NCBI GenBank assembly: GCA_021030915.1 | Contig: JAGEMR010000143.1 | Span: 1-64,000, forward strand | Direction of reading: 5' to 3' | From: Astrothelium macrocarpum | Taxonomy: Eukaryota > Ascomycota > Dothideomycetes > Trypetheliales > Trypetheliaceae | Length of the DNA: 64,000 nucleotides | Shown here: piece by piece, positions 55,306-64,000 of the stretch | Layout: each line of letters starts with the position of its first letter | How positions within the stretch are numbered: position 1 is the first letter of the stretch | Notes under the pieces: model-generated | Told to the model about the DNA's origin: nothing | Databases searched by the model: none | What the model saw: the letters and a program-made list of their open reading frames with translations, nothing else | Translations under genes and position numbers: made by a program

Positions 55306-58300
55306 ATGGACTCGCTGAGCGACGAAGAGCCTTGGTCGGCCGAAGCGCTATATGGCCGTATGCTCCAAGTCGAGATGGTAAATTTGACAATGCCTAGTAC
55401 AATCTCCACTCTTGTTAACTTTCTCTCCATCAGAGACATGAACTCGACAATGCCGAAGCTTCTGACATGGCTGCTTCATCCGCCAAGCCCACGCTACGAC
55501 GCATGTTGTCAACACCAACTCGCCGGTCTCCAAATGCCCCTCCAACCGCGCAGACAGTCGCTGATGACTTTGCCCAAACCAAAAACTCGGAACGCCGCAA
55601 GCGTAGGCTAAGCCTATCCCAAACGCAATCAAGAGCACCTTCGTCACCAAGAACAAGTGCTCTTACTCTAGAAGACCTACTTCCTCGACAGGCGATAACT
55701 GTAGGTGATCGACGCTCCAATCTTTGCTATTGGGATGAGTCTGTCATGGGAACCGAGGATGTAGGTGAAATCAATTTGCCTAATGTTCAAGGAAACAATG
55801 TTGCTTGGCCTCCGATGAATTTTCGCATTGCAAGATTACTGAGAAGAAGGCAGCAAATATTCCGACGTGATCGAAACGTCCATACCTTGCGCTTAGTTGA
55901 CCGTCTCTCGCAGGATCGACTTGGGTTCAACAACCCACCCGGCTTTTGGCGTCCCTCGGCCTTGCTTCTATATCATCGTGCTGAACATTCACCTCATGTT
56001 TCCGAATCCCTCCCGCAAGATGTCAAAATCTCCTATCTGCCTCTGTACTGTGAGACGAGCCAAGAAGGAAGTAATCAGAATGTCTCGCCACTGGTCAAGC
56101 CTTTTTCGCCCCGCCAAGGTAGCCAATCGGGAAGCACAGCAAGCAAAACATCTCTAGTCAATCGATCGTATCGCTGGCCAAAAGGACGCATGCCAGTCGA
56201 ACTTTTCGAGCAGATCACCGATTACCTTGCCCGCGACGACATCAAAAACATGCGCCTTGTGAATCGGGAGTTTGAATATGGCGTGTCCTCTGTTTTATTC
56301 AAGACTGCCGTTGTACCATTCAATACAGAGATATACGATATGATTGAACCAAAGCCTACAACAAAACCTTATTCAAAGGGTAAAGGAAAGGCGATTGATT
56401 CTGAGGAAGCATCCTATCTCGAAAACTCTCCGGGTCCACTGCATTGGGAAAATCGACAGAAAGACATGGAAAACAAGGTCTACAAAGGCCATGGCTTGCA
56501 GGTATTTAGCGGCTTCGGACGCCGTATTTTGAAATATGGCATGAGCTTCGAGGTTGAAGAGGATGCGCTTGCACGACCACCAATTAAAATCCTCCTTGAA
56601 CCCAGAGTCTCTTTCTGGGGAGGATACGACTGGCCTCATGAGCAATACCGCCGGTTTCCCGACCGTGCGGGCTTGGAGCAAACTGCTGACGAAACTTCCA
56701 AAATGAAGCAAGCCTTCTCAAATCTCCACAATGTTCAGCAGCTGGCACTCTCTATCGACAGTGGCTTAGGATGGCTTCGCGGTCCGGATGTTTCGATAAG
56801 ATCGCGCATTTTCAAGCGACCTCCACCAGTATTTGGAAACTCTGGCCGAGCTCCAGACAAGAATTATCAAGAACGACAGAATCTCTGGGATGCTTTGATG
56901 GCTTCTCATCGCCGCTGTGGCCAGCCAAATGGGTCTTTGATGACTTCAACACTGTGTCACAAGGAAATTTCGAAACCGTTGGCTGATTTGCCTACGATTA
57001 ATACTGCTCGATACGCCAATGTTGATTCTTGGCCGTTGATGGAAGACCGTATCATTGCAGATGCAGCAACTGAAACCATATATCACACAACAAGCAAGAA
57101 GAAGAACACGACTCCTTCGCCACTTGGTGTACTTTATGCTCAACCTGATCCGGATTGGGAACGTGACGAGACATTGTCAGTCAAGCATCATCCAATAAAT
57201 CCAAAGGAGCTCACCAAAGAACAAAAAGAATGGTTGTTGGAGACTGAATGGGCCCAAACAGCATTTGTGACGTCGTATATGCTCGCAGTGGTTGATAATC
57301 CGACAACATTCATGAACGTCCACACGCTCAATCTTGCACGCATGTCCAGTAGATATGTCAAGCATCTGAACAGATCAGACTTTTGGGCAGCATTGCCAAA
57401 TCTTACCAACGTGATCATCAAAGTGATCCCGGACTGGAGAGACTGCTGCAAAGAGAACGCCGGATTTGTAAATACCCCAGCTATTGCCCCTTCTGGAGCC
57501 TTGAAGCCCTTTAACGAGCTTCTTCAAGGTCAGATCAGCAAAATCGAGTCCATCATGTCTCTCACAATGGGATGGATCAGTGGCGGTGAGCATGGTGAGG
57601 GCATCTTTGCTCGCAATCAGCACTTGCTACCCGCACCCTTCATTCAGCACAGCAATGAATCGTCGGCTCAGCAGGATAACGTACTGACATTCCCCTATGT
57701 CGAGCATTTGACAATATCAAACTGTTGGGTCACTCCTCCCGCAATTCTTGGCCTTGTGGAACAGAGTCGAGAACTTGCGCTTGAGAAGCTCTCTTTTGAT
57801 TCCGTTTCACTAACGGCACATCCCAAATTCCCAGCCGCTCTAAATGCTCTCGCCAACGCACACTTTGGAAATCAACAGAACGCCCAGATTCAAGGTCAGA
57901 ATCTGGGCCAGTTAGCCGCCGCGTGGGGTGTACCACAGCCGCCACCACAGGCACTCCCACCGATTCCCGGTCTCTTACAAGGCCAACCACTGCAGATTGG
58001 TAATGCTCTCGCACATATGCCCGCTTTTGCAAACGGAATGCCGCCTTGGCCTGCTGGAAATCCAGCCAATTTATTGCAGCAGTTCCCAAACCAAAACCAA
58101 CCCACGTTTCTACAGCTACTTCAAATGCACCAGCAAGGCCTCGTCCAACATATTGCTCACAACCTCAATCCTGCCATTCCACCTCCCCCCGCACTCAACC
58201 AACCACATGTTGGCCAAGGACCTAACCCTCCCAACAATAACAACAACGCCGTGCCTGCCTATCGAGAGGGCTCTTGGCCCGACATCATCAACAAAATCTC

Positions 58301-58799
58301 TCCCGGCCACAACCTCTCCGACCCCACCAACCCCTCCTCCAACGACAACAACGACGACGATAAGAACCCCTCTTCCCCCAAACCGCCTCCCTCACGCTTA
58401 CACACCCTCACCTTCCGCTCCTGCGGCTACTGCCGCCTCTCCTCCCCGCCCTTCGACCAATCCACCCTCGACCCGCCGCTCCCGGCCTTCCTGCCGGACC
58501 CCACGGTCCCGCGCTCCTCGGACCAGTTCTTCCTGCGCCGCGTGCACGCGCTCGGCCCGCACATGATGAGCAGCAAGGACCGCTGGCTCGGCACCATCGT
58601 GCAGTGGATCCCGGAGCCCGAGATGAACGTGCTCGCGGTCGCGTGGGGCATGTGGCGCGGGTGGTGGGGGCATGGTGGCGAGGGAGCGCGGGATGCGGAG
58701 GCGGAGGGCGGTGCGCAGAGGGAGGAGGATGCGGAGTTTGATGGGTGGGCGAGGGGAGGCACGGGGCGGTTTAGTGGGGTGGTGAGAGCGCGTGCTTAG
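55306..58799 (+). CDS. Large F-box-like protein
   Basis: Exon 55306-55377 joins 55434-58799 across a 56-bp intron (GTAAAT...CATCAG), giving 1145 residues. The N-terminal 230 residues are basic and Ser-rich. An F-box follows near residues 247-290: RMPVELFEQITDYLARDDIK, then NMRLVNREFEYGVSSVLF. The remainder is a long domain with no repeats I could define, followed by a Pro/Asn/Gln-rich stretch (PPPPALNQPHVGQGPNPPNN) and a GC-rich end. F-box proteins recruit substrates to SCF ubiquitin ligases; the target is unknown. The last 350 bp are markedly GC-rich, which produces several long antisense ORFs that are not genes. Confidence 0.88.
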
Positions 58800-60250
58800 G
58801 AGGCGTCTGTGCTGGAGGAGGAAGGGTTGGTGGAGAAGTTGGAGAAGGTGAAGGTGGAGGGGGAGGCGGAGGGGGAGGGTGGGGGAGTGAATGGTGAGAG
58901 TGATGGGAGAGAAATCTGAGACGATGTGCACGTGTTGCTTCGGCGTTGTGTATGGGTGGGGGCGGCTCCATTGCTGGTTTTACTTTGCGGACGATGGACA
59001 TGCGGGTATCAAATGGCGAAATGGGGTAATGCTTAGGGACGAAGACGGGGCTCAGGACCAATGATCGCAAGACAGTGGCGTAATCGGCGAGGGTTGTCAT
59101 GATGACTAATGGCGGCATAATGGTCTCAATTTGTAGGTGTTGTAGTGCGTCCTGACTCTCTGAGATGAGAGAAGTGCTGGGTTAATATGAACCACTGGTA
59201 GATAGTTCATAGCAAGAAACATTCTTTTCAGTTTCATATATTTGTGCTTTCTTACAGAGAATTAGCTATTCACACATCAAGGAGGACCCCAGCCAAACCA
59301 AGGGGTCTGATTGAGTGAATGGTAAAGACAAAAGATGCCGACAATCTTACTAGGTGAGAAAATTGTCTAAAGAAAGCCCGAGAGAAATTGAAGGAACATC
59401 ATCGAGTGAGTAGCTGTGATACAAGACGTCAGAGATGTCAATAGATGTAACTCGTTGTAGGTGTTTGCGGTGACCTCCAATCGAATCGAGGATTGATCAC
59501 AAAATGACTGGTTGACTGAGACGTCTTGAGCCTGGAAAAGATGAAACCAGTCTTGAATATCTCGGGGCGGGTCTCAAACAATGCTGAACGACGAACCTTT
59601 AGAGATTGTTAAGAGATACTCGAATGGATCATGCTGACCAACGTGCAGGTCTTCGAGGATGACGCGCAAACGGGACAGACGATTCCACCAGAACACTCCA
59701 GTACACGCGTGATGGAGAGCAACTTCCATTGGTATATTTGCATCGAATTGACGTTCGTTCGTTGTTGCTGAGGGTCTCCCAACTACCTTGCTAGCTAACT
59801 GTATGTCTTGCGGTATGTGACATTCCTCATTCATCAGTATAGTTATCCAATAAAGATGAGAAACAAAAAGAGAATATGTACATTACTGAAATTACTATGA
59901 GGTATCAAGATAGATAAGTAGTAAGTAGTATGAACGCTCACTCACAATCCAATACAGCCCAAATACTACATTCCCAGTCTGCCACGATTATCCTCCCCTG
60001 ATCTTTCCGCCCAGCCCCAGAAAATACAAAGGAGGGACCACCAACACCGCTTATCCGCCCATTGCTCAAACGCTGCCACACGACGAAAAAGCCCTTCTCT
60101 TCCGCAATGCATACACAGCTCTTTACCCCCTCCGTACCACCATTTCCTCGCCTCCTCTTCCAACCAATAAAATCAAATCCAGGGACAAGAAATGAAAAAG
60201 GCTCCATCAAGGAGGCCCCAAAATCGCAACTCAGCCACCCACCCCCCCAA
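58800..60250. other. Convergent intergenic region, 1.45 kb
   Basis: 3' flanks of the F-box gene (plus) and the membrane-protein gene (minus). A Pro-rich minus-strand ORF (59118-58771, 115 codons) overlaps the F-box end and another (60207-59938) has no domain; neither is supported. Confidence 0.45.
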
Positions 60251-61617
60251 TCACGACCTCACCCCCAACTCAATCTCCCTCCGCCGCGCCTCCCTCTCCT
60301 CCTTACTCTTCGCCCGATTCATGCCCCCCATATTCCCCGGCCCCTGCACCGGCACATGTCCACCCCCCCTCCGGTCCTCCTGTCTGCCCCGCACATCCCA
60401 CGCGCTGGGCCTGTGGGGTCCCGCCTGACCACCCCCCTGCGGCACCATGCGCTCCACGAAGCCCAGCCCCGTCGGCGGCGGCAGCGGCGGCGCCATCGCG
60501 CCCGCGTTCCCGCCCGCCATGCGCTGCGCGGCGATGTGCGCCGACAGATGCTGCTGCTGCTGCGCGAGCTGGTGCGTGTACCGGCGCGTGGCGAGCTCGG
60601 TGGCCAGCGGTGTTCCTGCTGCGGTGGTGGTGGTGGTTGCGGGCGTTGCGCCGCCCTCGGCAGAGGGGGTACCCGCGTTGGTCTCGTCGTCGTCGGGGAG
60701 GTTGAGGTCGATGCGGAAGGTGCCGTTTTCGGTGAGGCCGCCGGCGCCGCTGTGGGGGGATTGCTCGGCGTCGGCTTTCAGGAGGAGCATGAGCATTTGT
60801 TGCCGCGTGAGCTCTTCTTCGGTGAGGAGGGGGGTGCCGCGTGGGTTTTGGGCGGTGGGGAACATGTTGGCGAGGTAGTTTTGGTAGCTGAGGAGAATGG
60901 GATAGGTGGTTAGTGGTGGATGTTGATTTGGAGTGAAGGTTCACGGAAATGACGGCCCTTGGTGGGGCACTTACAATGCGGGGGATTGCCAGGGAATGTT
61001 GTTGGCGTTGAAGGGTGAAGGAGATGCGGAGCTGGAGGATTCTGGGGGGTAAGCTGTGTTGAGGGAGAAATTGTGAGCAGATGGCGGTAAGCGTGCGCGT
61101 GCAGCGGCAATGCGATGGTAGGTGAGGAGAAGGAGGATGGAGTAGACGAGCGTGGAGACGATAGCGACGGCCAGAGAAAGAATAGGCACGATGGTCCAGG
61201 TAGTGTTGGAGTAGACCAGGAAGGTGTAGAGAATCGTGAGGAGTCCAAGAGATGAGGAAGTTAGACTAGGCCTGGAATAGGGTGATGTCAGTGTTGACAA
61301 TAGATGATGAATGCGAAGAGAAGAGGGAAATACTAACAGGAAGATGGCATCAGTTCGGAAGACGACACTCCTGCATGTGAAGTAGAGGACGGCAGTAAAG
61401 ACGTGACCAAGGGCGAAGAGGCATATGCCGAATACGCTGATTGCAGTCTTGCTTGCTCGTAACGTGCTAACTTTTGCGAGTGTGGGAGCGACAATCACAT
61501 ATCTATCAAAGGTGTTGTTAGCATTTACGAGGGCGTTTTCTGTAAAATCGATTTGACATACCCTCCTAATATCATCCATGATGCCGTAAATGCTATTACA
61601 CGCCAATACCACTGCAT
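60251..61617 (-). CDS. Conserved fungal multi-spanning membrane protein
   Basis: Exons 61617-61562, 61502-61338, 61271-60975 and 60887-60251, with introns of 59, 66 and 87 bp, encode 384 residues from MQWYWRVIAFTASWMILGGY. Four hydrophobic segments are visible: the N-terminal one, VFGICLFALGHVFTAVLYFT, SSLGLLTILYTFLVYSN plus TIVPILSLAVAIVSTLVYSI. A cytoplasmic tail follows (AFYQNYLANMFPTAQNPRGT, EEELTRQQMLMLLLKADAE, NGTFRIDLNLPDDD, ending RREIELGVRS). Homologous frame sequence continues upstream of this ATG (61795-61640: NLIDKIGAEDFEELDAPM, then INLPGSGFESDTVAAS) but is separated by an in-frame TAG at 61638-61636. Either the gene starts at 61617, a cryptic intron removes the stop, or the N-terminus has been lost. 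The family is uncharacterised. Confidence 0.75.
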
Positions 61618-61796
61618 CACATTAGCTCTATTGCTCTATGGGTTTCTCTCTGAATACGTAGCACTTGCAGCAACGGTGTCGCTTTCAAAGCCCGAGCCCG
61701 GGAGGTTGATGTACGGCTGCTGCTGCCGTCGCCGCATTGGCGCATCCAGCTCTTCAAAGTCTTCTGCACCTATTTTGTCGATGAGATTCGACCAAG
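61618..61796 (-). pseudogene. Upstream in-frame coding segment cut by TAG
   Basis: The frame of the membrane protein continues upstream as SNLIDKIGAEDFEELDAPMR, RRQQQPYINLPGSG and SDTVAASATYSERNP, then TAG, then SNRANVMQWYWRV. The segment looks coding and could be the original N-terminus. A 63-bp GT...AG pair (donor GTTGCT after the Asp-Thr codons, acceptor ATGCAG) would also keep the frame, so a nonsense change is not proven. A TGA lies directly upstream at about 61797. Confidence 0.45.
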
Positions 61797-61797
61797 G

Positions 61798-64000
61798 TCA
61801 GAGACCGGCGAGACGATTGCTGCTCCACCTTGCAGCCTTGTCGATAAGGAAAAAAGGAAACAGACTGGTGGAGGTGATGGAAAGTCGCCAACTTGAAGAT
61901 CTGCACAGATGATGTTCGAGGGAGGAGGCGGAAGGAATAATGTCTCGAAATGGGGCGAGGGTGCTTATTACTACGGCCCGGTTACAGGACGTGCTCGGTT
62001 GCCTAAGCCCCCGGGCTGAGGGCGGAGTCGTAGTTGGAGTAATCGAAGGCGGGCGAGCGATGGTAGGGCAGGGAAGGCAAGGAGAAGGCGAAAACAAATG
62101 CGGCGAAGACGGCAGCTACAGGGGCGGCGACAAGAGAGAAGAGATGGCAGGCCGGGAGAGGAGGAGGAGGTAGCAAGAAATGGGATCGGGAGTGAGGATG
62201 GAGTTCGTTATGGGTCAGCGATGAGGCTGACATGGCCAGGCTGGTGTGGCAGTACACACACGACCAAATGTACCACCACCTCGTACTTGTCATGCAAGGC
62301 AACCCAATCGTTATTTGACACCATCGTCACGGCATTATTCTCGCAGAAGTACATTCAAGAAACACTCTCAATTGGGGTGTCTTGCCCCCGGGAGTCCAGT
62401 CCCCAATGAGCAGCACCGATGCAGCTCTCTGCCTGGCCGTATATGCCGTCTACTGTTCGCCCATTACCAATGATCGCGCGACACAGCGTCCCTTGAAATA
62501 GAAATATTTCAGAAAATGCAGTGTATCGAGACGGTTGCTAGAGCTTCCGGATGCGCCGCACAAGCTGATGGCACAGTACGAAATAGAATGCAGCGGAGAA
62601 CTTCTCTCCGCAAAACTCATCACCAATCGCGGGTTTTCGGATGCATATAGCTACTGCACGAGGCTCACAGCTGCCACGCTGCTTAGCCATTGACGTCGCC
62701 ATCAGTGCCACTGTACTTGTATACCTCCACAGCAATGCCCGCTTGGAGCTTTCATCGGCCGACAAACTTGCATGATTCAATGTACCCCACACTCGCTATC
62801 GTCACATCTGAGGCTCCGAGCCATGAGCCGTTGGTTCTGATGAAACATTCAAGAGCGCCGCAAGCAATGCCGCTTGGCACATGCACACCATCTTCCAGAA
62901 AACCATGCAGGCTGCTGCAATTTCTCGGCCGCCTCATCGTAAACCGTGCGACCGCACGAAACCGCAAAACCCGACTGACGAAACAGTTTGCACCCTCCAT
63001 TCAGCCAGGCGAAAATGATCAATCATGGCCGCTCTCTCACTAACCAATTAGCCATGTCGTGGTCTGAATTTGCGAACCGACCAGTCGCGTGGTTCGTTGC
63101 CCTGAAATTCAACCTCTCGGACTCCACCCCGGCTCGTCCTCTCTCCTTTTACACCAACTTCATTACATGCACAGTTACGCCCACTGTAAACGACTCGCAT
63201 GATCTCCCTTATCCGCCACTCTTGTTATAAGCCGCAGCAGCCCACTACACAGCATCTCTTTCTCTGCCCCACTCCTCCCTTCCCGCCTATCCTTCCTGTG
63301 GGTCTTTTTCCACCCATTTTTCATTAGCTGAATGCATGTAATCTTCTCTACAAAGTTCATCACCGGCATTCTCACATCCATCAGTACGCGTTTCAGAGCC
63401 GCACTAGAGCTACCCTTACAGCAGGAGCAGCATAAATTTGCCACTATCTCGATGAAATCAACGCTTCAGTCTATTCACTAATAAGGAAGAGTGCTTTTTG
63501 TAAGCTCATTTGGCCCATAGCTCTCGGCTAACGTTATATTATTCTCTGGTATTGTGCTTCGTCGTTGTATTCTAACTACAGCGGGCTGTTCTCTCGCTTC
63601 CCAAATATCTTATACTGTTCCTTTCAGCCATCAATTCGGATCGTCAAAATTCGGAGAGCGCTGGGGCAGAGCAACGGTTCATAAGGGCTTAAGGCGTCCT
63701 AAGAAGATGACGTAGAGGAATCAATGACAGATTAAAGGGACACAGAGCCTCTCATTCGCCGAGACTACGCTTCAGGCCTGGCTGGTCATCTTCGATATGA
63801 TGTCATATTAAATTGACTTGATTTTCCCCAACGTTAGCTCAACAAACTCTGTCGATGCACTAATATGATAATTAGTGTAAATTTTGAAGAAAATTGAGAA
63901 AAAGGGAAAAAGAATGAACTAGTGAAGAATACTGTTCTGGTCGGGTTCACTTTGTACTCAAGTTTATCTTGTTTCTATCCCAACTTTATAGAACAACAGC
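61798..64000. other. Terminal 2.2 kb without a convincing gene
   Basis: This includes the 5' leader of the membrane-protein gene and only short ORFs with no domain, for example 63000-62752 minus and 62690-63043 plus overlapping each other. Composition is normal. Genes may start beyond the window. Confidence 0.5.

Noticed and set aside
58771..59118. 115-codon Pro-rich minus-strand ORF
   Set aside because: Overlaps the F-box gene end and is largely Pro/His/Ser from GC-skewed DNA. No homology seen.
59938..60207. Minus-strand ORF starting MEPFSFLVPG
   Set aside because: Short, no domain, and no splice partner that extends it convincingly.
1..64000. rRNA, tRNA and CRISPR features
   Set aside because: No tRNA A/B box pair, rRNA-like stretch or spaced repeat array was noticed by eye. 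A tRNAscan-SE run would be decisive for tRNAs.

Overview
The window is nuclear DNA of a filamentous ascomycete (Pezizomycotina). The evidence is the many short introns (mostly 45-100 bp, GT...AG, CTAAC/CTGAC branch sites), heterokaryon-incompatibility (HET) genes, a fungal-type O-methyltransferase, and transposon copies decayed in the manner of repeat-induced point mutation (RIP). Leotiomycetes is only a guess from the look of several proteins. Exon models were built by eye from splice signals and checked for reading-frame closure, not by alignment.

Layout. Positions 1 to about 10170 form a very AT-rich, gene-free block. It holds a minus-strand Ty3/gypsy retrotransposon running off the left edge (RT and integrase motifs still legible, probable 5' LTR end near 5385) and a complete pogo/Fot1-type DNA transposon (7633-9493) with 53-bp inverted repeats and a stop-riddled transposase. 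Positions 10170-22500 are an accessory zone: a shortened ML-domain gene, a 24-bp minisatellite, a secreted two-domain SGNH hydrolase, a C-to-T-decayed relic ORF, an intact O-methyltransferase, a HET gene with two in-frame TGA codons, and a RIP-degraded Tc1-like transposon (19895-21329).

Positions 22500-62000 are mostly conserved genes: a glycogen-binding-like (CBM48-type) protein (-), an intact HET protein (+), a NIPA Mg2+ transporter (-), an acidic fungal protein (-), coatomer delta subunit (+), APC/C subunit 4 (+), a VHS/GAT Lsb5-like adaptor (+), a BTB-domain protein (-), a Gtt1-like glutathione S-transferase (-), a tiny four-exon complex I B15-like subunit (+), an OSGIN-like FAD monooxygenase (+), a membrane-anchored GH16 glycosidase (+), a large F-box protein (+) and a multi-spanning membrane protein (-). 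The last 2 kb show no convincing gene.

The genes do not form one pathway. The housekeeping ones act in secretion (delta-COP, Lsb5-like), cell cycle (APC4), respiration (B15), redox (GST, OSGIN-like) and Mg2+ transport. The accessory zone combines non-self recognition genes, secreted or secondary-metabolism-type genes and decayed transposons, as expected of a fast-evolving compartment beside a RIP-affected isochore. I saw no clearly new multi-gene system. The most notable items are the nonsense codons in otherwise conserved frames, the two nameable RIP-decayed DNA transposons, the unusual target-site flanks of the second one, and several very short or micro-exon gene structures.
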